64,000 nucleotides of DNA from NCBI RefSeq assembly GCF_900112775.1, contig NZ_FOYZ01000015.1, forward strand, positions 1-64,000. Direction: 5' to 3'. This document shows positions 42,980 to 52,024 of this stretch, one piece after another (the stretch's first letter is position 1; each line of letters begins with the position of its first letter). Under the pieces are notes generated by a model. The model ran no database searches. It was not told the DNA's origin and saw only the letters and a list, made by a program, of their open reading frames with translations. Origin of the DNA: Anaeromicropila populeti (GTDB lineage: Bacteria; Bacillota; Clostridia; Lachnospirales; Lachnospiraceae). The position numbers and the translations under genes were made by a program.

Positions 42980-43951
42980 TTACGAATCAAAGTGAAACTT
43001 AGATAAAAGAGAGCCTAATGTTGCAGGAGCAGTGTCCTCAGAAATATATTCAATAGGTGCCTCCTCAATGTCCTCAACTATTTCTGCCTTTTCTTCGACT
43101 GCTTTTATGCTCAAGCTGATTTTCCCGTCTTTTACATCTATAATTTTGACGGTTACTTCTTGTCCCTCTTGAACAACTTCCTTTGGTGATTTAATGTGCT
43201 TTCCGCAAATCTGTGAGATATGAACCAGTCCACTGAGATTTTCACCAATATTAACAAAAACACCATATGGCATAAGCTTTTCGATTACGCCTGTAGTCAC
43301 TAAACCTACCTGAAGACTTGAGATTTTTTGCTTTTTCTGTTCAGCCTCTTTACGATATTCTACTTCCTTAGCAGATAAAATAAGTTTCCTTTTGTCTTCC
43401 TCTACTGTAATTATAATAGCTTCTACTGTTTTGCCAGCCCATTGGTCAAGATTATCCACATATCCAAGAGAAAGCTGAGAAGCAGGAATAAATCCACGGA
43501 TACCTTCAACATAGGTAATAACGCCGCCATTTACAATTTCTTTAATTTTACAGGTATATACAGTTTCTAGTTTCTTTGCTTCCTTTAATAAATCCCAGGA
43601 TAAAGCATCCTTTGCTTTCTTTAGGGATAGCACAATGTGACCTTCTCCGTCATCTTCAGAAAGAACAAGAGCAGTAACGGAGTCCCCAAGTGACAAATCA
43701 GACTTAATAGAAAAAGAAGGATCATTGCTAGCTTCTTCTGCTTTAATAATTCCTTCGGTATAATATCCCAAATCAACCATAACTTCTGTTTCTGTTATAC
43801 CTATAATAGTGCCAGTTATACATTCTCCTTCGTTAATAGAGCGAAAAGATCTATTTATCTCATCTTGAAATTCATCCATGGAAGGTATTGGTTCTTTTAC
43901 TTCCACAGCTTCTTCTTCTGTAGTTAATTCATTGTTTAAAGAATCAGACAT
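42980..43951 (-). CDS. S1 domain RNA-binding protein (ribosomal protein S1-like)
   Basis: 323 residues with three S1 OB-fold repeats: about 40-110 (GECITGTIIG...GIIKAEE), 125-190 (TCKIKEIVNGG...GFIPASQL) and 205-275 (GVIEKLMPYGVFVNIG...LVHISQI), with acidic tails. Clostridial S1 homologues are shorter than the six-domain E. coli protein, which this fits. ATG 43951 is used as GTGAGGT lies 9 bases upstream; the frame to 44050 would overlap the acetyltransferase gene. Probably helps mRNA binding to ribosomes. It follows the GNAT gene by 37 bases. Confidence 0.85.
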   Translation of the reverse strand: MSDSLNNELTTEEEAVEVKEPIPSMDEFQDEINRSFRSINEGECITGTIIGITETEVMVDLGYYTEGIIKAEEASNDPSFSIKSDLSLGDSVTALVLSEDDGEGHIVLSLKKAKDALSWDLLKEAKKLETVYTCKIKEIVNGGVITYVEGIRGFIPASQLSLGYVDNLDQWAGKTVEAIIITVEEDKRKLILSAKEVEYRKEAEQKKQKISSLQVGLVTTGVIEKLMPYGVFVNIGENLSGLVHISQICGKHIKSPKEVVQEGQEVTVKIIDVKDGKISLSIKAVEEKAEIVEDIEEAPIEYISEDTAPATLGSLLSKFHFDS

Positions 43952-43988
43952 ATAAAATACCTCACTTACTTTTTTCATATTTATTTTA

Positions 43989-44765
43989 TTATAACACAGG
44001 TTTGGAACGGAACCAATAGGTATATAGATACTGAAAGCCAAGACCTTCATAAAGTTTTCTGGCAGTGTGGTTTCCTTCTACTACCTGTAGATAGGCGCGG
44101 CTGGCTCCGTGCCGCATTGCTTCCTGAATAATGCGGCTGCATATCATATTGCCCAGACTTCTCTTTCTATACTGGGCATCAACATAAATGGCATATAAGC
44201 CAATATGATCACGGTCTAGAATACCTAAACCAGAAGCAATCATTTTTTGGTTATCTTCAATACGCACTACAATAGTCTTTTTTGGTATTGCTTTAAACAT
44301 AGCAGGAACAATTTTCCGATGAATTGGATCCATCGTTCCGTTTAAATGAAAAAGATTATGAATCCAGTCATCCGTAATGATGTCAGTAACTTGAACTAAT
44401 GTTTCTGCTTCGGTTTCTAATTTAGTATGTCCTAAATAAGGATGAAAGCAGGATAGAGGCATGGTCATAACCTCTGTAGTATGTTCTATTTTGTACTGTT
44501 GTTTATCTAAATAAGAATCAATTTCCGGATTGGTTAAGGGGCTAATTTTAAAAATACAAGGTGTTTTTTCGTTCCTATATTCATTTTCACAAAAAAGGAC
44601 TTTATCTGATAAAGCTATTTTGGAAGGAGAAATAATATTTACACAGTTAGTCCTGTGAGTGTAGTTATGCGAAAAGCGAAGGAGCCATCCATCGTACATC
44701 TCCATTTTATGAGATGGCCATGCATTTAAAGAAAGCTCTTCAATTGTATAAATATAATCATTCAT
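43989..44765 (-). CDS. GNAT family N-acetyltransferase
   Basis: 258 residues. The C-terminal half holds the GNAT acetyl-CoA fold: YAIYVDAQYRKRSLGNMICSRII (motif A with R-x-x-x-L-G) and YLQVVEGNHTARKLYEGLGF (motif B). The N-terminal half is less conserved and may form a substrate domain. ATG 44765 follows GGGAGACC. Substrate unknown. First gene of a two-gene unit with the S1 protein. Confidence 0.85.
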   Translation of the reverse strand: MNDYIYTIEELSLNAWPSHKMEMYDGWLLRFSHNYTHRTNCVNIISPSKIALSDKVLFCENEYRNEKTPCIFKISPLTNPEIDSYLDKQQYKIEHTTEVMTMPLSCFHPYLGHTKLETEAETLVQVTDIITDDWIHNLFHLNGTMDPIHRKIVPAMFKAIPKKTIVVRIEDNQKMIASGLGILDRDHIGLYAIYVDAQYRKRSLGNMICSRIIQEAMRHGASRAYLQVVEGNHTARKLYEGLGFQYLYTYWFRSKPVL

Positions 44766-44912
44766 GTTAAAGGTCTCCCATTTTTCAAGCGGAATATACA
44801 CGCTATTGTATATATTGATTATATTTTATATGATTGACTTTTGCAACGAAAAAGGATATTTTTGAAATAGAAACAATTTTAAAGAAATAGAAAACTGGAA
44901 AGGAAGAAAAAA

Positions 44913-45626
44913 ATGGCAGCATTTTTAGAAAATATAACGCCTTTTATAGGAAACGGAACCGTTAATGAGAATGGAGAAGATTTAGAAACATTTTTAGATC
45001 ATTATAATGCAGATAAATATAAGAAGCCAAGTGTAACAGCAGATATTCTGGTGTTTAGCTATTGTGGAACACTAACAAAGAAGCTGGATGGATTAAAACT
45101 GTTAATGATTAAGCGACGAAACCACCCTTGTATAGGCATGTGGGCGCTTCCAGGTGGATTTGCTAATATGCAGGAAGATCTTATAGAATCTGCCCGCAGG
45201 GAACTAGAAGAAGAAACAAGTCTTACCGATGTGCCTATGGAACAGCTTTTTACTTATGGTGAATATAAACGGGATCCAAGGGACAGAGTAGTTACAACAG
45301 CATATATTGCACTTATAGAGGAGGGAACTAAAAAGGCTCAGGCTGGTGATGATGCAGCAGAGGCGGTCTGGTGGGATGTATCGTTTCAGCTGAGGAAAGA
45401 AAGACAGTTTCAGGAAAAGGAAAGAGAAGTAAAAGAAGAGATATATCAGATTATATTAACCGATCAAAATACAATGGAATGTATTTCGGCAGTGGTAGCA
45501 AAATATGAAAACACCAGTGGGGTGTTAAAAAATACTAGATTTCAGATGATTGAGACGAATGGAATAGCATTTGATCATCCTAGGTTTATTGTACAGGGGC
45601 TTTTGTATTTGCTAGAAAGAATTTAA
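44913..45626 (+). CDS. Nudix hydrolase with C-terminal winged-helix region (NrtR/ADP-ribose type)
   Basis: 237 residues. The Nudix box is intact: GGFANMQEDLIESARRELEEE has G, E and REL-EE at the catalytic spacing, with T in place of the usual final G. Residues about 160-237 resemble the winged helix of NrtR-type proteins (CISAVVAKYENTSG...). So it may be an ADP-ribose pyrophosphatase or an NAD-gene regulator; the intact box favours catalysis. GGAAGGAAG lies before the ATG. Monocistronic. Confidence 0.85.
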   Translation: MAAFLENITPFIGNGTVNENGEDLETFLDHYNADKYKKPSVTADILVFSYCGTLTKKLDGLKLLMIKRRNHPCIGMWALPGGFANMQEDLIESARRELEEETSLTDVPMEQLFTYGEYKRDPRDRVVTTAYIALIEEGTKKAQAGDDAAEAVWWDVSFQLRKERQFQEKEREVKEEIYQIILTDQNTMECISAVVAKYENTSGVLKNTRFQMIETNGIAFDHPRFIVQGLLYLLERI

Positions 45627-45634
45627 CAATAATA

Positions 45635-45686
45635 AAGAGGTTGAATTGCTGCACCTATAGTAAGGTGCGGCAGTTCAACCTCTTAA
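45635..45686. terminator. Terminator hairpin between nudix and glgB
   Basis: Long stem AAGAGGTTGAA...AGGTGC type: left arm 45635-45657 pairs with 45664-45685 with two mismatches, 6-base loop. The flanking T-run is weak on both strands, so efficiency is uncertain, but its position between convergent genes supports a terminator role. Confidence 0.65.
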
Positions 45687-45691
45687 AAAGT

Positions 45692-47932
45692 TTATCTTTT
45701 CTTTTTCTTTCCTGAATGGTAATGATAATGAAATACAACAATAGAAAGAGGTGGGAGTGTAAAGGTAATGGAATAAGTTTTTCCATTACAGCTTTTTTTG
45801 ACAGCATGAACAGAGCCACCAATAATTTTTCCTTGACCACCAAATTCCAACGCATCAGAATTTAATACTTCTGTATAATTGCCAGGACAAGGGACACCTA
45901 CAGTAAACTCCGTTTTTTCAACAGGTGTAAAGTTACAAACAAACAAAAGCTGATCCTTTGATGAATTTCCGCGGCGAATAAAGGAAATAATACTGCTTTG
46001 GGCATCACTACAATCAATCCATTCAAAACCAATTTGTTCTGCGTCATTTGCATAAAAAGCAGAGTTTTTAAGATAAAGCTTATTTAATGTTTTAACATAG
46101 TGCTGCATCTGTTGGTGCTTTTCCTCCTGAAGCAGATACCAGTCTAAAGAACGAGCCTCGCTCCACTCCCGAAGCTGTGCAAATTCCTGTCCCATAAACA
46201 ATAGTTTTTTACCAGGATGACCATACATAAAGCCATAAGCGGTACGTAAATTTGCAAACTTATCAAAATCCTCTCCTGGCATTTTATTTAGCAAAGTACA
46301 TTTACCATGAACCACCTCATCATGGGACAATACCTGTATAAAATTTTCGCTGTAAGCATACATAAGACTAAAGGTCAGACGGTTGTGATTAAACTGTCTG
46401 AAATAAGGATCTAGTTTCATGTATTCCAGAAAATCATTCATCCAACCCATATTCCACTTAAAGTGAAAACCTAATCCTTTCATGTCTACTGGAGCAGTAA
46501 CGCCAGCCCAGGCAGTAGACTCTTCCGCAATCACCAGAACGCCAGGATAATCTTTCTCAACTACTTCATTAATATGCTGCATTAATAGAATGGCATCATA
46601 ATTTTCACGTCCACCATTTTCATTTGGAAGCCACTCACCATCTTGCTTACCATAATCCAGATAAAGCATGGAGGCAACAGCATCCACACGAATGCCATCG
46701 ATATGGTATTGTTTAATCCAGAATAAAACATTTGCAAGTAAGAAGTTTTCCACTTCCTTTTTCCCATAATTAAAGATATATGTTCCCCAATGTGGATGTT
46801 CTCCCCGTCGGCTGTCTGGATGCTCAAATAGTGCTTCACCATCAAATCGAGCTAAGCCATGGGCATCTTTAGGAAAATGTGCAGGCACCCAGTCTAATAT
46901 TATGGAAATACCTTTTTGATGCATGTAATCAATAAAGTACATAAAATCCTGAGGAGTTCCATATCTTCTTGTTGGAGCATAGTAGCCAGTAACCTGATAT
47001 CCCCAGGAACCGTCAAAAGGATATTCTGCAATCCCCATTAATTCAATGTGGGTATATCCCATATCTACAACGTAATCAGCCAGTTCATGTGCCAGTTCTC
47101 TATAGTTGTAAAATCCGTTATCATCATTATCATTATGTTTTTTCCATGATCCAAGATGAACTTCATAAATATTTATTGGTTCCTTTAAATAATCAACACG
47201 GGCTTTTTGAGTCCGTTGTTTCATCCAAGAATCATCCTGCCAGTAGTAATTTGTAATATCTGCAACTACAGAAGCATTATTAGGCCTTAATTCACTGCAA
47301 TTTGCATAGGGATCGGATTTGTGCAGGACTTCGCCTGAGCGGGTCACTACCTGGTATTTATAAATTGCACCTGGCTGTACCCGTGGAATAAATAATTCAT
47401 AAATGCCGGATGAACTGATGAGATTCATTGGATGAAGCCGTCCGTCCCACATATTAAAGTCACCAATAACGCTTACACTTCTGGCATGTGGAGCCCAGAC
47501 AGCAAAGGAAACTCCTTCAACGCTATTTCTGACTACAGGATGTGCGCCCAGCTTATTATATATTTCATAATGTTTGCCTTCACCAAAAAGATGTAAATCA
47601 AGCTCACCGATTTCAGATGAAAAGCTATAAGGATCTTCCGTTATTACAATGTCATTTACTCCATATTCAATTTCAAGCAGATAATTTTCAAAAGGAAGCT
47701 CTTCAAAAAACGCTCCAAATGTGCCAGCATCATCAATTGGTTTTAGATAATATCTAGAACATCCAGAAACATCAGTTGCTTTAACAGATTTTGCATATGG
47801 GCGGTAAACAACAAGTACATATCCACCGGATATTTTATGAAGTCCTAGAAGTTTCTTAGGACAATTGTTAATTCCTTTTTGTAATTCTTCATACTGATCT
47901 TTATTAATAAAATCCATTAGCCTTTGATCCAT
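45692..47932 (-). CDS. glgB: 1,4-alpha-glucan branching enzyme
   Basis: Creates alpha-1,6 branches in glycogen. 746 residues: N-terminal GlgB domain plus CBM48 (about 1-230, with FAVWAPHARSVSVIGDF), then the GH13 barrel with motifs DWVPAHF, DGIRVDAVASM (nucleophile Asp), VIAEES (acid Glu) and LSHDEVVHGK, and a C-terminal beta domain ending in a basic HYHYHSGKKKKR tail. Its start overlaps the end of the alpha-amylase gene by 16 bases. No glgC, glgA or glgP is near, so glycogen synthesis itself is encoded elsewhere. Confidence 0.95.
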   Translation of the reverse strand: MDQRLMDFINKDQYEELQKGINNCPKKLLGLHKISGGYVLVVYRPYAKSVKATDVSGCSRYYLKPIDDAGTFGAFFEELPFENYLLEIEYGVNDIVITEDPYSFSSEIGELDLHLFGEGKHYEIYNKLGAHPVVRNSVEGVSFAVWAPHARSVSVIGDFNMWDGRLHPMNLISSSGIYELFIPRVQPGAIYKYQVVTRSGEVLHKSDPYANCSELRPNNASVVADITNYYWQDDSWMKQRTQKARVDYLKEPINIYEVHLGSWKKHNDNDDNGFYNYRELAHELADYVVDMGYTHIELMGIAEYPFDGSWGYQVTGYYAPTRRYGTPQDFMYFIDYMHQKGISIILDWVPAHFPKDAHGLARFDGEALFEHPDSRRGEHPHWGTYIFNYGKKEVENFLLANVLFWIKQYHIDGIRVDAVASMLYLDYGKQDGEWLPNENGGRENYDAILLMQHINEVVEKDYPGVLVIAEESTAWAGVTAPVDMKGLGFHFKWNMGWMNDFLEYMKLDPYFRQFNHNRLTFSLMYAYSENFIQVLSHDEVVHGKCTLLNKMPGEDFDKFANLRTAYGFMYGHPGKKLLFMGQEFAQLREWSEARSLDWYLLQEEKHQQMQHYVKTLNKLYLKNSAFYANDAEQIGFEWIDCSDAQSSIISFIRRGNSSKDQLLFVCNFTPVEKTEFTVGVPCPGNYTEVLNSDALEFGGQGKIIGGSVHAVKKSCNGKTYSITFTLPPLSIVVFHYHYHSGKKKKR

Positions 47933-49263
47933 AATAACCTCCCACTATTAGCCTTAAGTTCTATAATGGCATTATCATTTTCGCATAAAATCTGTTGGTT
48001 TGTAAATAAATCTACTACGTTACTGCCATGTCCTTTTAACGGTACTACAATACGAGCAGGAGAATCATCATTATTTACGGCTGTAATACATCCTCCCGTT
48101 TGGGTAAACCGGCCAAAAGCATATTGACGATTGGTCAGCAAAAGCTCAATATATTGCCCATAGGTAAGTGAATCATGTTCTGCCTTTGCCGTGCTTAGTT
48201 TACGGATTAAACCAAGCAAGAAATCGTCATTTATTTCTTCTGTTAATGACTTTAAATCGAGAGCTGGCCTTAGTGGATCATCAGAACCATTTATTTTTCT
48301 GCCTTCCAAAGCAAATTCAGAACCATAGTAAAGTGATGGAATGCCAGGTAAAGTATAAAGCAGATAATAAATAGGAATCAAGTGAGCTTTGTTTGTGACT
48401 TTTGATGCAATCCGGTCAACATCATGGTTATCTACAAAAGTATACAGACTACTCGCATGACCCTGAAGCTGGTCGTTTAATCTCTTTACCGTATGAGCAA
48501 TTTCAAAATAATTGTGGTCATTGTGACCAGAATAGAGAGCCTTATGTAAATGATAATTGGTTACGGAATGAAAAATATCAGGGTTTACCCAGCGGCAGTA
48601 CTCACCATGTATTACTTCACCCATTAACCAAAATTCAGGCTTTACTTCATTGGAAACGCGGCGCAGTGCTTTCATAAATTCAAAATCCAAAACATCTGCG
48701 GCATCTAGCCGGATACCGTCAATGTCGAATTCTGATACCCAGAACCGGATGACATCACAAATGTAAGAAATAACCTCTGGGTTATGCTGGTTCAACTTTA
48801 CAAGCAAATTATGTCCCCCCCAGTTTTCATAGGAAAATCCATCATTGTATTCTGTGTTGCCCCAAAAATTAATGTTTTTATACCAGCTTGTGTAGGGGGA
48901 GGATTCTCTATGCTGCTTAATATCCTGAAAAGCAAAAAATCCACGTCCTGTGTGGTTAAATACACCATCTAAAATGACTCTTATATCAGCAGAATGACAA
49001 GCCTCTATAAAATGTTTTAATGTATTATTAGTACCAAGTCGCTTGTCCACCGTTTTGTAATCAGAAGTGTCATATCCGTGGGTTGCAGATTCAAAAACCG
49101 GGCCTAAGTAAATGGCAGTACATCCCAATTCCTTAATATGAGGAATCCAATCCTCTAAAAGCTGTAATCGTTCACAAAGCTGGGCACCTTCGTTTTGTTT
49201 CGGTGCATTTAACAGACCTAGTGGATAAATGTGATAAAAGACTGCTTTTTCATACCATGCCAT
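47917..49263 (-). CDS. GH13 alpha-amylase family glycosidase
   Basis: 448 residues, no signal peptide, so it acts on intracellular maltodextrin or glycogen. GH13 motifs: DGVFNHTG, GIRLDAADVL (nucleophile), LMGEVIHGEY (acid) and FVDNHDVDRIAS. ATG 49263 follows GGAAGGAGAT; the frame to 49296 runs through that site. The gene lies between TetR repressor and glgB with a 16-base overlap onto glgB, so branching and debranching/hydrolysis of glucan are co-expressed. Exact activity (amylase, cyclomaltodextrinase) is not resolved. Confidence 0.9.
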   Translation of the reverse strand: MAWYEKAVFYHIYPLGLLNAPKQNEGAQLCERLQLLEDWIPHIKELGCTAIYLGPVFESATHGYDTSDYKTVDKRLGTNNTLKHFIEACHSADIRVILDGVFNHTGRGFFAFQDIKQHRESSPYTSWYKNINFWGNTEYNDGFSYENWGGHNLLVKLNQHNPEVISYICDVIRFWVSEFDIDGIRLDAADVLDFEFMKALRRVSNEVKPEFWLMGEVIHGEYCRWVNPDIFHSVTNYHLHKALYSGHNDHNYFEIAHTVKRLNDQLQGHASSLYTFVDNHDVDRIASKVTNKAHLIPIYYLLYTLPGIPSLYYGSEFALEGRKINGSDDPLRPALDLKSLTEEINDDFLLGLIRKLSTAKAEHDSLTYGQYIELLLTNRQYAFGRFTQTGGCITAVNNDDSPARIVVPLKGHGSNVVDLFTNQQILCENDNAIIELKANSGRLLWIKG

Positions 49264-49302
49264 AAAAATATCTCCTTCCTTATCGTTGCACTTCATAAAT
49301 AA

Positions 49303-49881
49303 TTATGAAAATATACCATGCATAAACTGGTGAACTAGTGAATATGCAACTTGTTCTTGTGTAATTGCTTTATTCAAATTATTTTTTTCAATCAGGACAG
49401 TAATGTATAGGTTAATAATACCTAAAAATCCCATAGCAAACTGCTCCTGTCTTCCGCGCATATTCCCCAGTTGTGGAGTAAAACGCTCAAAAACCCCGCT
49501 TAAAAGCTGGAATTGTTCTGTTAAATAAGGGTGTATTGCTTTATGGGATTCATTTTCTTTTGCGGAATAAAATAATGCCAACATAAAAAAGAAGAACTCT
49601 TTTTCTTCTGTGGCAGTCGATAAATAGATTTTTGTGATTTCACATAACGAAACCGTCAAGTCGGCTGAATACAACGATGAATTGCGGATACGGTCGTTAA
49701 ATGGTCTACATTTATATTCTAAAATGCTCTCAAGCAGTCCATATTTACTTTTAAAATAATAGTACAGGGTAGGTTTTGTAATGCCTGCGTGGTTCACAAT
49801 TTCCTGTATGCTAACTGCATCATATCCACGCTGATAAAAAAGCTGCAAGGCACATTCTAAAATTTTTTCTCTGTTATCCAT
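49303..49881 (-). CDS. TetR/AcrR family transcriptional regulator
   Basis: 192 residues: N-terminal HTH (REKILECALQLFYQRGYDAVSIQEIVNHAGITKPTLYYYFKSK at 3-45, key residues GITKPTLYYYFKSK), then a helical ligand-binding domain. ATG 49881 follows GAAAGG at rather long spacing. Its own promoter (49954-49926) holds a TetR-like palindrome, so it is very likely autoregulated, and as first gene upstream of amylase and glgB on the same strand it probably controls them too (40 bases to amylase). Confidence 0.9.
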   Translation of the reverse strand: MDNREKILECALQLFYQRGYDAVSIQEIVNHAGITKPTLYYYFKSKYGLLESILEYKCRPFNDRIRNSSLYSADLTVSLCEITKIYLSTATEEKEFFFFMLALFYSAKENESHKAIHPYLTEQFQLLSGVFERFTPQLGNMRGRQEQFAMGFLGIINLYITVLIEKNNLNKAITQEQVAYSLVHQFMHGIFS

Positions 49882-49925
49882 AAGTTTTAATACCTTTCGT
49901 ATTACTATATTCAGGTACATGATCG

Positions 49926-49954
49926 AGTATACCAATCGGTATATAAAATGTCAA
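49926..49954 (-). promoter_or_regulatory. Promoter of the tetR-amylase-glgB unit
   Basis: On the minus strand TTGACA (49954-49949), 17-base spacer, TATACT (49931-49926). Both hexamers are near consensus, and the start codon lies about 45 bases downstream. Confidence 0.8.
49928..49943 (-). promoter_or_regulatory. TetR-type operator
   Basis: TATACC-N4-GGTATA inverted repeat (plus strand 49928-49943) covering the spacer and the -10 box of the tetR promoter. A bound dimer would block RNA polymerase, which fits negative autoregulation. Confidence 0.7.
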
Positions 49955-50035
49955 GAAAAAGGAGTGACACTTTGACTTAAATAGTAAAAAAGTATTGAGA
50001 AATAAATTAAGGAGTAGTACTATAAAAATAAAATA

Positions 50036-50040
50036 TTAAG
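50036..50040. repeat. Target site duplication, left copy (TTAAG)
   Basis: TTAAG directly before the left inverted repeat; identical to 51692-51696. Length of 4-5 bp is normal for IS1380 elements. Confidence 0.85.
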
Positions 50041-51691
50041 CCTGAATTATTCATAGTGCTATAAAAAATTAATCTACGCACCAACTTTATATTTGAAGCT
50101 CAATTATGGTGGAAATTATTAATACTGTGCCTAAAAAAGGGTATAAAATCCCTGTGATAATCAAAATCACCATTTTAAAACTGTCAATGTACAGTATTTT
50201 TTATTCTAGCTTTGGTAGTAGCTTTATGTTCTTCAAGGTTTCGATAAATGCTTCCTTATAAGGGCAACTGCTACAAAGCTTGAATGTAATATATCGGGCT
50301 GAATGCACCATTTTAGCAGCGATTTTCAATAACTTCAAACGGACCGTATCTATCTGAAGCTTTCTCATAGACTTAGGAAGCACGAGACGACGAAACCAGT
50401 TGAAAATGTTATAAACCAATACCGAAATCTGCATTCTGTTAGAATTAATAGCCATGCTGCGACTAGACATAGTACCCATATCAACCCCGTTTTTGGATTC
50501 CTTGATGAAGTTTTCCATCCTACCACGATTACAGTAAAACAGGATGATTTCTGATGGTTTCATGTCCATGTTTGTTACAATAAAGGTATGCATATATACA
50601 AGCTGTCCAGCTGGTTTTTCAACCTTTACGACAATTCTTCTTGTTTGTCCCCAGCTTAACGCAGCATAACGAAACTCTCCATAGACAACGGCATAATCTA
50701 CCTTGTTGTCAGCAGTTATCTCATCAAGTTCTCTTTCAAGAGATTCTGACAGTTTTGCTAGAGTATCATTTGCTATTAGACGTATTGCATAGGAAGTACC
50801 ATTGGTTTCAAGCAGTTCAAATAAATCTGGATCTGCAAATCCACTGTCCCCTCGCAGATATAGCGCCACATCAGGATAATCCTCTTGGTATTCCATCAGT
50901 AACGGTTTTAGGAATGAACAGCAATCCGTTGAAGTGTAGACATTTCCTGGTCTGAGAATAGCTTTCAATAAATCACCTGTCAGTCCATCATAGCAGAGCA
51001 AAGGATGATATCCATTATTAGAATAATGGTAATTAAATCCCTCACCTTCCTGTTTGCCAAAAGTATTAAACAGGGTAGAGTCTATATCTAATAGAACCAT
51101 TTCTGGTTTACGAATGAAATAGATTCTTTTCCGGAGAAGATATAAAATCCAATCCAACTGCATTAGAGTAATATCATCCATTCGATTAAAAAAACGAGAC
51201 ATAGTCGGTTGAGATGCTAAAGAATCTTTATCAAACAGATTTGTAAAAATGGGGTCAATAGTCAGCTCATCAGAATCATCATCAGCAAAGTAGCCTGCTA
51301 ACTGTTGATATATTTTTTGTAACAAGTTTTCGTTATCCTTGTGGATGCGGATAGTTTTATCATTGGTCTGAAAATTCTGTTCAATCAGCTTGTCAAGACC
51401 GATTTTGCAGATAAACTCTTTCAGTAAGAGCAGACCTGCATCGGAGGATAAATCACCTCCATCAAAATTTATTTTAATCTTACTATTGCTTTCAGAACGA
51501 AGTTCACTTAAACTATACATAAAGAGTTTCTCCTTTGTAATATGGTGTTGTGGTGACTTCATTTTAACAAAAAAGGAACTCTTTTTCTATTGTTTTGGTT
51601 TCACTTTTTAAGTGAAAGTAATAAGAAGATGAAAATACAGTAATTATACGGTGCGAAGCACCGATAGATGAATTACCATGAATAATTCAGG
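50041..51691 (-). mobile_element. Intact IS1380-family insertion sequence (1651 bp)
   Basis: One transposase gene between terminal inverted repeats. Left end CCTGAATTATTCATAGT (50041-50057) and right end, read inward on the minus strand, CCTGAATTATTCATGGT (51691-51675): 16 of 17 match. Both ends abut the same 5-bp sequence TTAAG (50036-50040 and 51692-51696). A small hairpin CGGTGC/GCACCG lies inside the right end (51649-51663). Complete ends, an intact gene and an identical target duplication point to a recent, potentially active copy. Confidence 0.92.
50201..51520 (-). CDS. IS1380 family transposase
   Basis: 439 residues, DDE transposase. IS1380 signatures: MVLLDIDSTLFNTFGKQEG (first Asp), HYSNNGYHPLLCYDG, AILRPGN, and YLRGDSGFADPDLF (second Asp), with the Glu region RMENFIKESKNG. 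ATG 51520 follows AAAGGAG; a longer frame to 51562 bypasses it. The frame is complete with no internal stop, so the transposase is likely functional. Confidence 0.93.
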   Translation of the reverse strand: MYSLSELRSESNSKIKINFDGGDLSSDAGLLLLKEFICKIGLDKLIEQNFQTNDKTIRIHKDNENLLQKIYQQLAGYFADDDSDELTIDPIFTNLFDKDSLASQPTMSRFFNRMDDITLMQLDWILYLLRKRIYFIRKPEMVLLDIDSTLFNTFGKQEGEGFNYHYSNNGYHPLLCYDGLTGDLLKAILRPGNVYTSTDCCSFLKPLLMEYQEDYPDVALYLRGDSGFADPDLFELLETNGTSYAIRLIANDTLAKLSESLERELDEITADNKVDYAVVYGEFRYAALSWGQTRRIVVKVEKPAGQLVYMHTFIVTNMDMKPSEIILFYCNRGRMENFIKESKNGVDMGTMSSRSMAINSNRMQISVLVYNIFNWFRRLVLPKSMRKLQIDTVRLKLLKIAAKMVHSARYITFKLCSSCPYKEAFIETLKNIKLLPKLE

Positions 51692-51696
51692 TTAAG
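51692..51696. repeat. Target site duplication, right copy (TTAAG)
   Basis: TTAAG directly after the right inverted repeat; identical to the left copy. Confidence 0.85.
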
Positions 51697-51724
51697 TTCT
51701 ACAGATTATTTTTATTGTTTTTTT

Positions 51725-52024
51725 ATGAATAATTTTGTTGATATAAAAAGATATAATACTTTTATACAGGAAATTGAATTAAGTTATGACAAGATACAGC
51801 CATTGCTTTTAGCTGAAATGTTAGATAATTACAATTATTCCGAAGGGCCTGATAAGTATATATATGGAAATGGAACACAGTCTATGCTGGACATGTATAA
51901 GGAAATAATTTATAGAAATGCCTGTATGTTGATGGTTCAGTATTTAAAAGATGAATATACATTTCCTTTTCGTTTTTTTGACACAGCTTGTGCATATTTA
52001 ATTTCTAGCTTCAATAAGAAATAA
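51725..52024 (+). CDS. Short hypothetical protein next to the IS (doubtful, possibly truncated)
   Basis: 99 codons, reading MNNFVDIKRYNTFIQEIEL at the start and a charged helical middle that looks coding. There is no ribosome-binding site before ATG 51725. The frame is open upstream through TTAAG and meets a stop inside the IS end, and its last 88 bases overlap antisense the end of the HAAS gene. It may be a real small gene cut from its promoter by the IS, or a remnant. Family not recognised. Confidence 0.35.
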   Translation: MNNFVDIKRYNTFIQEIELSYDKIQPLLLAEMLDNYNYSEGPDKYIYGNGTQSMLDMYKEIIYRNACMLMVQYLKDEYTFPFRFFDTACAYLISSFNKK

